From contig NZ_JAKCPW010000002.1 in assembly GCF_021440085.1 (NCBI RefSeq), positions 186,001 to 250,000 on the forward strand: 64,000 bases of DNA, in the 5' to 3' direction. The stretch's first letter is position 1; every line of letters starts with the position of its first letter. Below, in pieces: positions 53,673-62,032 of the stretch. Both the position numbers and the translations under genes were made by a program. Under the pieces are notes generated by a model. It did not search any database and was not told where the DNA came from. It worked only from the letters and a program-made list of their open reading frames with translations. The DNA comes from Dyadobacter sp. CY261 (GTDB taxonomy: Bacteria > Bacteroidota > Bacteroidia > Cytophagales > Spirosomataceae).

Positions 53673-54257
53673 TTAAATTCCTACGGCCTGCGTAAACTCC
53701 GCGTCGGTAGGTAGTACTTTCGAGGCAAAGAAGTTGGTCAATTCACCTTTTTCATTGATTACATATTTGCAAAAATTCCAGGTAGGAACTTTGTCGTTCC
53801 AGCCGTTCAGGTCTTTGTTACTCAGCCATTTGTAAATAGGTGCCTGGTCATCGCCTAACACGGATACTTTCTCGAACATCGGGAAAGTTACGCCGTAGGT
53901 TGCAGAGCAGAAAGTGGCGATTTCTTCGCTGGTACCTGGTTCCTGGCCGCCGAAGTTGTTGGCTGGAAAGCCCAGTACCACAACTTTGTCGCCGTGATCT
54001 TTGTAAAACTTCTCCCAATCGGCGTATTGCTTTGTGTAACCGCATTTTGACGCAACATTCAGGATCACAACCTTTTTGCCCTTGTATTTGCTCAAATCAA
54101 CGGTTTTACCACCTACCAGCTGTTTTACTTTGAAATCGTAAAGCGTTTGCTTGGCAACAGGCGCATTTTCCGGGCGGCTTGCGATTTCTGATTTATCGGC
54201 AAAAAGCCCGGTAATCAAAGAAGTAATCATAATAAAAAGTGTTTTAACGAGGCTCAT
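53673..54257 (-). CDS. Glutathione peroxidase family thiol peroxidase
   Basis: A 194-residue cysteine-type glutathione peroxidase homologue that reduces hydroperoxides, in bacteria usually with thioredoxin. The catalytic tetrad is visible: Cys72 in NVASKCGYT, Gln105 in NNFGGQEPGTS, Trp160 and Asn161 in PTWNFCKYV. An extra hydrophobic N-terminus (about residues 4-20) suggests export or membrane anchoring, unlike the cytoplasmic forms. argS lies upstream on the same strand with a gap of about 110 bp that holds no clear terminator. Confidence 0.93.
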   Translation of the reverse strand: MSLVKTLFIMITSLITGLFADKSEIASRPENAPVAKQTLYDFKVKQLVGGKTVDLSKYKGKKVVILNVASKCGYTKQYADWEKFYKDHGDKVVVLGFPANNFGGQEPGTSEEIATFCSATYGVTFPMFEKVSVLGDDQAPIYKWLSNKDLNGWNDKVPTWNFCKYVINEKGELTNFFASKVLPTDAEFTQAVGI

Positions 54258-54367
54258 AATCGGTTTTGGTTACGGTTAGTACATATAGTTAGAAAGTGAA
54301 ATCGCATTCACGGATCGGGTATCACCATCATCAAAACACTATACGGCCCGATTTTAATAAAAGTTGC

Positions 54368-56146
54368 TTACATCCGCTCAGGGACGTCTATGCCCATTAA
54401 CCCCAAAGCCTTGCGAATCGTTTCCGCAACGGCGCCTGACAATGCAACCCGCAATTTCACCGCTTCGGGATCCGGATCGGAGAAGATCGAAACTTCGGCG
54501 TAGAATTGGTTATAAACCTTCGCGAGATCGAATGCGTATTGTGAAATGAGCGAAGGTGCGAATTCATTGGCAGCAGCTAACACTTTCACCGGATACTGTG
54601 ACAATGTGAAAACCAGCTCACGTTCCGCCTGGTGCATAACGTAGCTGTCGCCCGGAATTTCGGCGGAAATGCCTGCTTGCTCAGCCTTACGCATAATCGA
54701 GCGGATACGTGCGTAGGTATATTGGATAAAAGGCCCTGTATGTCCCTGAAAATCAATAGATTCTTCCGGATTGAAAAGCATCCGTTTCTTTGGGTCGACT
54801 TTCAGGAGGAAGTATTTCAATGCGCCTAACGCCAGCTGGCTATAAAGTAGTTTGGCTTCTTCGCTGTTGAAATCGTCAATTTTGCCGAGTTCTTGCGTGC
54901 GATCGGAGGCTGTTTGGATCATCTGCGCGACGAGGTCGTCGGCATCCACAACAGTGCCTTCACGGGACTTCATTTTGCCGGACGGTAAGTCAACCATGCC
55001 GTAGCTGATGTGGTAGCAGCCGTCGGCATAAGTTCTGCCCAAACGCTTCAGGATGGCGAAAAGGACTTTGAAATGGTAATCCTGCTCATTGCCCACCACC
55101 CACAGGTAACGGTCATTGCCGAAATCACTGTTTTTAAGTTCTGTAGTGCCTAAATCCTGCGTAATGTAAACCGACGTGCCGTCGCCGCGCAGCACGAGTT
55201 TTTCATCAAGGCCTTCTTCGGTAAGGTTGATCCATACGGAGTTATCCGGTTTCTTAAAAAACACCCCTTTTTGGAGACCATCCTCTATAATGTCCTTTCC
55301 TAGCAGGTAAGTATTTGATTCATAATACGTTTTATCAAAATTTACCCCGATTTTATTGTAGGTTTCTGCAAAACCGGCATACACCCAATTGTTCATTTTC
55401 TGCCAGAGCGCGACCGTTTCAGGGTCGTTGTTTTCCCAAAGTAGCAGCAATTTTTGTGCTTCCAGGATCCAGGGGGCCTTTTTGCCGGCCTCTTCTTCAC
55501 TCAGTCCCTGTTCAACCAGCGCTCTGATCTGCTTTTTGTACTCAACATCAAACAGTACGTAATATTTGCCGGCCAGGTGATCGCCCTTAATGTCGCTGGA
55601 CTCCGGCGTTTCGCCATTGCCAAGCTCGCGATAGGCCAGCATGGATTTGCAGATATGAATACCACGGTCGTTGACCAGGCATGTTTTGACCACGTCGTAA
55701 CCACTCGCTTTCAGGATTCTGGAAAGTGAATCGCCCAGGAAGTTGTTGCGCAAATGACCCAGGTGCAGCGGTTTATTGGTGTTGGGGGATGAAAACTCAA
55801 CCATCACCGATTTACCATTTGACGGCAATGTCCCGAATGTTTCATTACCTGCAATACCGCCGAACAGTTCCAGCCAGATGCTGTCTTTGAGGCTGATGTT
55901 CAGAAAACCTTGTACGACATTGAAACCCGCAACGACCGATGACGAAGCAACCAGTTCATCGCCAATAACTTGCCCGATTTCGGCGGGCGCCTTACGTGCC
56001 GTTTTGGTCAATGGGAAAGTAACGAATGTGTAAAATCCCTCAAATTCTTTCTTGGTAGGTTGCAAGGAGATTTCCTGGTCATCCAGTTGGAAGTGTTTTT
56101 GGACCGCTTTTTGAATATCCTCCCTGAGTATTGCTTCAATTGTCAT
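54368..56146 (-). CDS. argS: Arginyl-tRNA synthetase
   Basis: Class I aminoacyl-tRNA synthetase charging tRNA-Arg, 592 residues. The HIGH motif appears as SSPNTNKPLHLGHLRNNFLG near residue 120 and the KMSKS region as SGKMKSREGTVVDADDL near 390; the N-terminal Arg-tRNA-binding domain and the C-terminal anticodon-binding DALR domain (ERELVFTLSQYPVKVLAAANEFAPS, ending GLMGIDVPERM) are complete. Essential housekeeping gene, apparently single. Confidence 0.97.
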   Translation of the reverse strand: MTIEAILREDIQKAVQKHFQLDDQEISLQPTKKEFEGFYTFVTFPLTKTARKAPAEIGQVIGDELVASSSVVAGFNVVQGFLNISLKDSIWLELFGGIAGNETFGTLPSNGKSVMVEFSSPNTNKPLHLGHLRNNFLGDSLSRILKASGYDVVKTCLVNDRGIHICKSMLAYRELGNGETPESSDIKGDHLAGKYYVLFDVEYKKQIRALVEQGLSEEEAGKKAPWILEAQKLLLLWENNDPETVALWQKMNNWVYAGFAETYNKIGVNFDKTYYESNTYLLGKDIIEDGLQKGVFFKKPDNSVWINLTEEGLDEKLVLRGDGTSVYITQDLGTTELKNSDFGNDRYLWVVGNEQDYHFKVLFAILKRLGRTYADGCYHISYGMVDLPSGKMKSREGTVVDADDLVAQMIQTASDRTQELGKIDDFNSEEAKLLYSQLALGALKYFLLKVDPKKRMLFNPEESIDFQGHTGPFIQYTYARIRSIMRKAEQAGISAEIPGDSYVMHQAERELVFTLSQYPVKVLAAANEFAPSLISQYAFDLAKVYNQFYAEVSIFSDPDPEAVKLRVALSGAVAETIRKALGLMGIDVPERM

Positions 56147-56259
56147 GAAAAATCGGGTAATCCGGTGATGCCTTCTTTCTTTTCAAGATACATCCCGGCA
56201 AGTTTTTATTTAAGTGAAATTATTTCTAATATTAATAGCATTGTGAGCCAAGCAGTATG

Positions 56260-56267
56260 CAAAATTA
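56260..56267 (-). promoter_or_regulatory. Candidate -7 box of argS
   Basis: On the minus strand TAATTTTG (56267 to 56260) fits TAnnTTTG and lies 113 nt before the argS start, implying a leader of roughly 100 nt. Confidence 0.35.
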
Positions 56268-56309
56268 GGCTAATTATTGATGTGAGTTACACCCCTGAAG
56301 GAAGAAGTT

Positions 56310-57869
56310 ATGCATAACCGTTCTATAAATTGTTCCGGGTTAATATTATTGCTTTCACTGGTCTTTGTGCCGCTATGGGGCGCTTGGGCTCAATTACAGC
56401 AATCCGACCGCCTTGAAATCCCAACTAATTCTTCGTCCTCCGAAGAATTTGAGGTTTTTACCCTGGGAGAGCGCGGTATTTTGTCGGTAGTAAGAGGCAG
56501 CGAATTCTCGAATCGCAACGAGCAATGGGAGTTTGTGAAATACGACACTACGTTGAAAGCGCTCTGGCGAACCTCTTACAAACTCGATTTTCGATATATC
56601 CCGGTAATGGCTTACAAAGCCGAGGAGAGCGGTTACTGGCTTTTTGCGGAGCCTGACACCGACAAATTTTTGTTCTTACAGTTAAATTTTCAGGATGGCT
56701 CGATTGATACTTACAAAGGTAACCTGCTTTCGGGGGTGGATGTACAGCATTTCAAGGTAATCGGAAGCAAGGCATTGGTTTCGGGCTATTACCGGTCGAG
56801 GCCGATTGTGATCGTGCATTCATTTTTTGACCACACTACACGCGTTTTGCCGGGCCTGTTCGAGAAGAATACCGAATTGAACAATGTCGACATCAATGAA
56901 ATAGATGGGTACATTAACGTGATCACTTATGCCTACCGTAAAAAAAACTGCGTTTTTGAAATAAAAACTTACAACTATGATGGTAAGATGTTGAAAAAGA
57001 CCACGCTGAGTGACCCTCGTTACAGTTTTATTTCAGGGCAGATAGTCCCGTTGAATCCGGACGACTCCTACCTGATCGGTAATTATTCGGTAGGGTGTAC
57101 ACAGTATTCGCAAGGCCTTTACGTCACACACATTTCGGATGATACACCCGAGGAACCGCAATTCATTGAGTTTTCGGAGCTGCAAAACTTTTTCAATTAC
57201 ATGAAACCCAAGCGGCGGGCGCGGGTACTCGAAAAGATCGGGAAGCGGAAAAGTCTCGGCAAGGAAAACCGTTTTCGGTACCGCCTGCTCGTGCACCAGC
57301 TGATCCAGACAGAAAAGGAAATCGTGCTCGTAGCCGAAGTGTATTATCCTAACCAGCGCTCGACCAGCCCGATTATCTCGGGAGGCATTTCGCGCCCATA
57401 TGTTGCCCGCTCGCTCGAAGGTTACCGCTACACGCACGCGATCGTGTGTGGTTTTGACAGGAGTGGTAAATTTATGTGGGATAACACGATCAGCATCAAG
57501 GATTTGACGAGTTTCGATTTGCAGGAAATGGTGCAGGTGACGCCGGTCGACGATTATTTCGTATTGGCTTATCCACAGGAAGGGGAAATCCATACCGAGG
57601 TGATCAGCCGTAATAAAGTGGTGGTCGAAACGGAGAAATTCAAAATCAATCCGAAGTCTGAAAAAGAAAAGGTGCTGAATAATGAGGATGGCTATCTTTC
57701 ACCCTGGTACGGGCAATATTTTGTCGCGTACGGTATGCAGCGGCTTGGCACATCGTCGATCGGGCAGGGGCGTGAAGTGTTTTATGTGAACAAGCTTACC
57801 TATAAAACCGACGATATCGGTAAAATGGAAGCCAAAGAGGAAGCCTCGCGACCGCGGCACCAGCCATAA
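56310..57869 (+). CDS. Exported protein of unknown function
   Basis: A 519-residue protein with a signal peptide ending WAQ and a beta-rich body with no recognised domain. Segments such as YWLFAEPDTDKFLFLQLNF, PDDSYLIGNYSVGCTQYSQG and THAIVCGFDRSGKFMWDNT recur in a pattern that suggests a beta-propeller, each blade with a W/F-x-N or D-x-D turn. A charged loop rich in Lys/Arg lies near residues 297-315 (KPKRRARVLEKIGKRKSLGK). The tail is highly charged. It is convergent with pyrR (9 bp apart). No function is proposed. Confidence 0.7.
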   Translation: MHNRSINCSGLILLLSLVFVPLWGAWAQLQQSDRLEIPTNSSSSEEFEVFTLGERGILSVVRGSEFSNRNEQWEFVKYDTTLKALWRTSYKLDFRYIPVMAYKAEESGYWLFAEPDTDKFLFLQLNFQDGSIDTYKGNLLSGVDVQHFKVIGSKALVSGYYRSRPIVIVHSFFDHTTRVLPGLFEKNTELNNVDINEIDGYINVITYAYRKKNCVFEIKTYNYDGKMLKKTTLSDPRYSFISGQIVPLNPDDSYLIGNYSVGCTQYSQGLYVTHISDDTPEEPQFIEFSELQNFFNYMKPKRRARVLEKIGKRKSLGKENRFRYRLLVHQLIQTEKEIVLVAEVYYPNQRSTSPIISGGISRPYVARSLEGYRYTHAIVCGFDRSGKFMWDNTISIKDLTSFDLQEMVQVTPVDDYFVLAYPQEGEIHTEVISRNKVVVETEKFKINPKSEKEKVLNNEDGYLSPWYGQYFVAYGMQRLGTSSIGQGREVFYVNKLTYKTDDIGKMEAKEEASRPRHQP

Positions 57870-57877
57870 AACGGGCG

Positions 57878-58420
57878 CTAGTCAACCAACCAGATATGAT
57901 CGGCTCCGAAACCCTGTTCTTTCCATTCTACCAGAACGCGCTGGGTTTCCACGGTACTTACCTCCATCCCAACGTAATCGGGATAGATCGGCAGTTCGCG
58001 GTTGTAGCGGCGGTCGATCAACACAAGTAACTCTACGGCTTTGGGGCGTCCAAATGCGGTCATGGCATCAAGGGCTGCACGAACCATCCTTCCGCTCGCA
58101 AGTACGTCGTCGATCAGAACCACCTTTTTACCTTCGATCAAAAAAGGTACGTTTGTCTTGTTGGGAACAAGCGGAGATTCGCGGCGGCGGAAATCGTCCC
58201 GATAGAACGTAGCATCCAAATGCCCTAACAGCATATTCTGTCCGGTTCTGTCCCGGAGCTCCTGCACAATACGTTCGGCAAAGTGGATTCCCCTGGGTTG
58301 TAAACCCATGACAACCGTGTTCGAGAAATCCTGGTGATTTTCAATCAGTTGCTGGCAAAGCCGGCTGATCATTATTTCCAGAAGGGGGCTGCTAAGTACT
58401 AATCGTTTTTGGGGTATCAT
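57878..58420 (-). CDS. pyrR: PyrR: pyr regulator / uracil phosphoribosyltransferase
   Basis: A 180-residue protein of the PyrR family, which in Firmicutes binds pyr mRNA and has uracil phosphoribosyltransferase activity. The type I PRT fold is seen in GLQPRGIHFAERIVQELRDRTG, LGHLDATFYRDDFRRRE and the PRPP loop VVLIDDVLASGRMVRAALDA, with the tail IDRRYNRELPIYPDYVGMEV. The loop reads SGRM where TGRT is usual. No pyr gene or attenuator is near, so RNA binding is not shown. It is divergent from pth (63 bp). Confidence 0.92.
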   Translation of the reverse strand: MIPQKRLVLSSPLLEIMISRLCQQLIENHQDFSNTVVMGLQPRGIHFAERIVQELRDRTGQNMLLGHLDATFYRDDFRRRESPLVPNKTNVPFLIEGKKVVLIDDVLASGRMVRAALDAMTAFGRPKAVELLVLIDRRYNRELPIYPDYVGMEVSTVETQRVLVEWKEQGFGADHIWLVD

Positions 58421-58483
58421 GAAATTTCCCTGAATTTTAGCCTAAATTAAAGTGCTCTTAGACGAAATTAAAACTTTTATTCA

Positions 58484-59044
58484 ATGAAATATCTGATTGC
58501 CGGACTAGGGAATATCGGTCCGGAGTATGCTTTTACCCGACATAACGCAGGCTTTATGGTACTCGACCGCCTTGCTGCGCAGCACGACTTCAAATTCTCT
58601 TTCGAAAAATTAGCGTTTGTAGCCGAGTGGAAATATAAGGGCAGGCATATTTATTTTATCAAGCCAACGACCTATATGAACCTCAGCGGGAAGGCGCTCC
58701 GGTACTATATGGACCAGTATAAAGTGACCGCCGAAAACACGCTTGTGATCGTAGACGAGCTACAATTGCCGTTTGGAACACTGAGGATTAAGCCGAAGGG
58801 AAGCCATGGTGGGCACAATGGACTCAAGAATATTGAAGAGTTACTGGGCACCACAGAATACCCCAGATTGCGTTTTGGGATTGGCAATAATTTTCCACGT
58901 GGCAGGCAAGTAGATTATGTGTTGAAACCTTTTTCCCATGAGGAAATGGCTGAGCTACCCATCATTTTGGATAACGCGGGAGACATGGTTACATCGTTTT
59001 GCACTTTGGGAATACAATCGACAATGAACAATTATAACCAATGA
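58484..59044 (+). CDS. pth: Peptidyl-tRNA hydrolase
   Basis: Releases peptidyl-tRNAs dropped from the ribosome. The 186-residue protein has the essential His in TRHNAGFMVLDRL near residue 20, the N-terminal LIAGLGNIGPEYAF, YMNLSGKALRYYMDQY near 64, VDELQLPFGTLRIKPKGSHGGHNGLKNI with the catalytic Asp near 90, and RLRFGIGNNFPRG. It is divergent from pyrR and is followed by a long AT-rich gap. Confidence 0.96.
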   Translation: MKYLIAGLGNIGPEYAFTRHNAGFMVLDRLAAQHDFKFSFEKLAFVAEWKYKGRHIYFIKPTTYMNLSGKALRYYMDQYKVTAENTLVIVDELQLPFGTLRIKPKGSHGGHNGLKNIEELLGTTEYPRLRFGIGNNFPRGRQVDYVLKPFSHEEMAELPIILDNAGDMVTSFCTLGIQSTMNNYNQ

Positions 59045-59308
59045 TTGTACTTTTTAAAGAAAATATAAATATTTCAAGAATTGTATTTATTTGGTTTTAT
59101 GAATAAATAGCAAAATTTAATAAAAGTTCTTTGCTGATTATTAGTAGAAAATAAGTTATGAGGTGCTGATTTTGCGATAAAATTCCAAATAAAATTTTGA
59201 CAAGCTATTTTAATGAGATTTGTAGTTTCAAAATTAATTCGGACATTTGTAGTGTCATCAGGCGAAAGGAAAATAGAATAAATCCATGACGCTAAATTAA
59301 AATGCTGT

Positions 59309-59316
59309 TATCTTTG
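59309..59316 (+). promoter_or_regulatory. Candidate -7 box in the AT-rich gap
   Basis: TATCTTTG fits TAnnTTTG. There is no known gene on the plus strand before the hairpin at 59611, so it may drive a small protein or RNA. Confidence 0.35.
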
Positions 59317-59367
59317 TAATAAAACAGGATTTTGATTTAAAAGTTGGCAAAATAGGTTAACCCAGTA

Positions 59368-59589
59368 GTGTCGAAGGTTAGTAGATCAGGATTTCGTCAG
59401 ATCTGGAGAATAATTAACAGCGTATATTGGTTAAGTTCTTCGAATTTTGTAAAGAAGAAAAATTGGAGTATTATTGATAGTATTCTTACTTTACAAATGA
59501 ATGAAACGATCGGGTCGACTGATGTGTTAACAAGGAAAAGAGAAATAAAGCTGAAAAGCTGCAAGATATATAAGATAAGAAAAGGTTAA
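59368..59589 (+). CDS. Possible small basic protein, weakly supported
   Basis: A 73-codon frame with GTG start, Lys/Ile/Ser-rich: SKVSRSGFRQIWRIINSVYW at the start and REIKLKSCKIYKIRKG at the end. Support is limited to the -7 box 52 nt upstream and the terminator-like hairpin downstream. Composition follows the AT-rich surroundings, and the frame could be chance. Confidence 0.25.
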   Translation: MSKVSRSGFRQIWRIINSVYWLSSSNFVKKKNWSIIDSILTLQMNETIGSTDVLTRKREIKLKSCKIYKIRKG

Positions 59590-59610
59590 GGGTTTAGGAA
59601 TAGTCAGTAT

Positions 59611-59635
59611 AAAGCCATCTCAATGAGGTGGCTTT
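59611..59635. terminator. Hairpin between the AT-rich gap and the OmpA-family gene
   Basis: AAAGCCATCT (59611-59620) pairs with AGGTGGCTTT (59626-59635) with one G-U pair and a short loop, followed on the plus strand by ATCTTTTT. It overlaps the last bases of the minus-strand gene. Confidence 0.6.
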
Positions 59636-61031
59636 ATCTTTTTACTGGCTCTGCCCAAACTTCCACTCTCCTGTTCGATCTTTTTAAAGCTTCCGACTGG
59701 TTCATGCGCTTTGGTTGTGCAGAGCCATAGCCCGATCCTTCAATACGCCCCGCGATAATGCCTTTACCGATCAGGTATTCCTTCACTGTTTCCATCCGTC
59801 TGTTAGACAGTTCAAGGTTTTTCTCGAAATCCCCGGTATTGTCCGTATGACCTTTCAGCACCACCCGTAAATCCTGCCGCTTCTGAAAATAAGAGACAAT
59901 AGAATCAAGGTCGGCGAGGGCGCTGTCCTCCAACACTTCTGTTCCCTGGCTGAAATACAGCGTCGAAAGTGCCGTTGAATGCGTTTCGGGTGCCATGTTC
60001 ATGAGCGCCTTGATCTCCTCAGAGCGGCTATTAGTGCGAACAATGACGTTTTTGGACTGAAATCCGTCGGCCTGCGCGGTAATGCGGTAAGTTTCGTGTG
60101 GCGGCAGCTCTACCGTGTAAATGCCGCCGACAGTTTTGGTATGCGCCACAAGCGAATCATTGGCCGATTTGCGTACGTGTACTTCTGCATCGTTAACCGG
60201 TTTCAGGTTGCGGCCATCGTAAACCCGCCCGGTAACCTGGGCAAGATTTCTATTCTGAGCAGGCTCCGGCTTTTCCTCCACGACTTTTGGCTCTTCCTTG
60301 GGCTCTTCCGACTTAGCTACCGGCTCTTTGAAATTCTTACTGATCGTTTGGTAACTCCGGCGCACAAAAACCGGTGTCATGACGCGATCGTAAAGACGGA
60401 TCAACGCGATCGCCCCTGCGCTGGATTCGTTGCCGGCGATAAGGTCGTCCTGGAACATGTTCAGCACCTGGTCCACGTCGAGCACGCCCTCGGTACCTGG
60501 GTCTTTGAATTCCAGTTTTGAAAGACCATTAATGTACATTTTAATAGTCTTTGTCTCGTGGTCGCGCGAATACACGTAATGAACGTATTGGTTAGCGCGT
60601 ACAGGCGCTTTTTCGCTTACGGCAAAATCGTAGAAATTGAGCTTGCCATTGTAGATATAGGTGCCGTAATCGCTTTTGCGGTTCTTAAAATCGAGCACAC
60701 GCTTCCAGCTGTCGAGCTCGGTCATTTTGAAATAGATCTCGACCGTGAAAGATTTATTCAGAAATCCTTTGGTTTCCGCATTATTGAATTGTAATCCGCT
60801 GTTTTTTTCAAAGAGGTAGATTGAGCGTGAGAGGTAGTCGGAGCCGGGAATTTGCTCTTTGATGATCTGTCCAGGCTGCCCTAGCGGCTTCAATGAAGGT
60901 CCTCCACTTTCGATCGGAACGAGGCCGTTGTTAAAATCGTAGGTCCATTGGTTCTGGGCATATATGTGTAGCGTTGTGGCGCAAAGCAGAAGGCTAAGCG
61001 TGGCGCGCAGCGCATTTTTTTTGTTAATCAT
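59634..61031 (-). CDS. OmpA-family protein with LamG-like and carboxypeptidase-regulatory domains
   Basis: A 465-residue envelope protein. ATG 61031 opens the signal peptide MINKKNALRATLSLLLCATT ending YAQ; a longer frame upstream would place 87 basic residues before it. About residues 25-250 resemble a LamG/concanavalin-like lectin domain (FTVEIYFKMTELDSWKRVLD, KMYINGLSKLEF), then a Pro/Glu/Lys linker, a CarboxypepD_reg-like domain (about 265-345) and a C-terminal OmpA peptidoglycan-binding domain with LKGHTDNTGDFEKNLELSNR and GYGSAQPKRMNQSEALKRSN. It should link the outer membrane to peptidoglycan. Divergent from the DMT exporter. Confidence 0.88.
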   Translation of the reverse strand: MINKKNALRATLSLLLCATTLHIYAQNQWTYDFNNGLVPIESGGPSLKPLGQPGQIIKEQIPGSDYLSRSIYLFEKNSGLQFNNAETKGFLNKSFTVEIYFKMTELDSWKRVLDFKNRKSDYGTYIYNGKLNFYDFAVSEKAPVRANQYVHYVYSRDHETKTIKMYINGLSKLEFKDPGTEGVLDVDQVLNMFQDDLIAGNESSAGAIALIRLYDRVMTPVFVRRSYQTISKNFKEPVAKSEEPKEEPKVVEEKPEPAQNRNLAQVTGRVYDGRNLKPVNDAEVHVRKSANDSLVAHTKTVGGIYTVELPPHETYRITAQADGFQSKNVIVRTNSRSEEIKALMNMAPETHSTALSTLYFSQGTEVLEDSALADLDSIVSYFQKRQDLRVVLKGHTDNTGDFEKNLELSNRRMETVKEYLIGKGIIAGRIEGSGYGSAQPKRMNQSEALKRSNRRVEVWAEPVKR

Positions 61032-61076
61032 ACCCAAAAATATAAAAACTGGGCGCGGAAGCCGAGGTACAACTTG

Positions 61077-61084
61077 TAATTTTG
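61077..61084 (+). promoter_or_regulatory. Candidate -7 box of the DMT exporter
   Basis: TAATTTTG fits TAnnTTTG and lies 21 nt before the GTG start at 61105. Confidence 0.45.
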
Positions 61085-61104
61085 AATGGTTATTCTTTTT
61101 GCGT

Positions 61105-61989
61105 GTGAAAAACATTGGTATCGGTCTTCTCTTTTCCATTCTCTGGTCTTCGGCATCTGTCGCAACCAAATTCGGGGTGCAATATGCGTCCCCATTGATC
61201 CTGGCAAACGTTCGTTTTTTTATAGCCGGTATATTGCTGCTATCATTTTCATACCTGTTTGCCAAAAATAAATCGTATCGGCTGCCTACCAAAAAAGAAT
61301 GGAGGCAACTGGCGCTATTCGGTTTCCTGAATACAACGCTTTACCTGGGCCTGTACGTGTACGCGATGAAATATACCGCCGCCGGAATTGGTAGTCTGGC
61401 TGTTTCAACCAATCCGTTGATCATAGTCCTGCTTTCTTCCTGGTGGCTTAACCGGAAACCGAAGGCGGAAGAATGGACGGGGATCATTCTGGGAATGGGC
61501 GGGGTATGTGTAGCAACTTATCCCTTGCTGGCTGATAGTTATACCACCGTCGAAGGGATAACATTGTTGCTGATCAGCATGATCGCAGTGTCCGCGGCGA
61601 GCGTTTATTATGCGACCATCAAATGGGAGTTGCCTAATTTGCTCATCAACGGCTGGCAGGTTTTTCTCGGGGGTGTTTTCCTGCTGCCGACGACATTGCT
61701 TCTTGCCGACTTCGGTGCTACAAGCTGGAACCCCGTTTTTTGGGGTTCAGTGCTTTGGCTAAGCCTTGCCGTTTCAATAGCCGGTTTGATCTGCTGGTTT
61801 TACCTCTTGCGCATCGACACCGTCAAAGCATCGCTCTGGCTTTTCCTTTGCCCGCTGTTTGGATTCTTTTTCGCCTGGTGGCTCATGGATGAGCCGGTGA
61901 CCGTTTACACCATTTTTGGAACGCTGCTCGTAATCGCAGGCTTGTATGCCGGGCAACGTACGAAGCTTTCGGCCGGCAAAACCGCCTAG
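61105..61989 (+). CDS. EamA/DMT-family exporter
   Basis: A 294-residue inner membrane exporter of the drug/metabolite transporter family. No ATG lies at the family start: the GTG at 61105 gives VKNIGIGLLFSILWSSASVA, and TTG 61099 is the alternative. Two EamA repeats are visible (ATKFGVQYASPLILANVRFF ... STNPLIIVLLSSWW; then GLICWFYLLRIDTVKASLWL ... LLVIAGLYAG), ten transmembrane helices in all. Intact, unlike the relic at 39491. Its stop codon is at the edge of a 14-bp tandem repeat. Substrate unknown, often amino acids or other metabolites. Confidence 0.92.
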   Translation: MKNIGIGLLFSILWSSASVATKFGVQYASPLILANVRFFIAGILLLSFSYLFAKNKSYRLPTKKEWRQLALFGFLNTTLYLGLYVYAMKYTAAGIGSLAVSTNPLIIVLLSSWWLNRKPKAEEWTGIILGMGGVCVATYPLLADSYTTVEGITLLLISMIAVSAASVYYATIKWELPNLLINGWQVFLGGVFLLPTTLLLADFGATSWNPVFWGSVLWLSLAVSIAGLICWFYLLRIDTVKASLWLFLCPLFGFFFAWWLMDEPVTVYTIFGTLLVIAGLYAGQRTKLSAGKTA

Positions 61990-61990
61990 G

Positions 61991-62032
61991 CGGGGACGCC
62001 TAGTTGGGGACGCCTAGTCGGGGACGCCTAAT
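61991..62032. repeat. Three 14-bp tandem repeats between convergent genes
   Basis: CGGGGACGCCTAGT, TGGGGACGCCTAGT and CGGGGACGCCTAAT follow each other at 61991, 62005 and 62019. A partial unit, CGCCTAG, is the end of the exporter gene, and the minus-strand PhzF stop codon lies in the third unit. The array probably grew from the 3' end of the exporter gene. Confidence 0.85.

Larger units (their letters stand above)
59045..59633. other. AT-rich gap of about 590 bp
   Basis: A strongly AT-rich stretch with only one sizeable open frame. It holds a candidate -7 box (59309-59316), a 73-codon frame with a GTG start (59368-59589) and a hairpin (59611-59635). No homologue or RNA family is recognised. 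Confidence 0.5.

Noticed and set aside
60964..61104. Long N-terminal extension of the DMT exporter
   Set aside because: The extension overlaps the divergent OmpA-family signal peptide region and is not part of the EamA fold.
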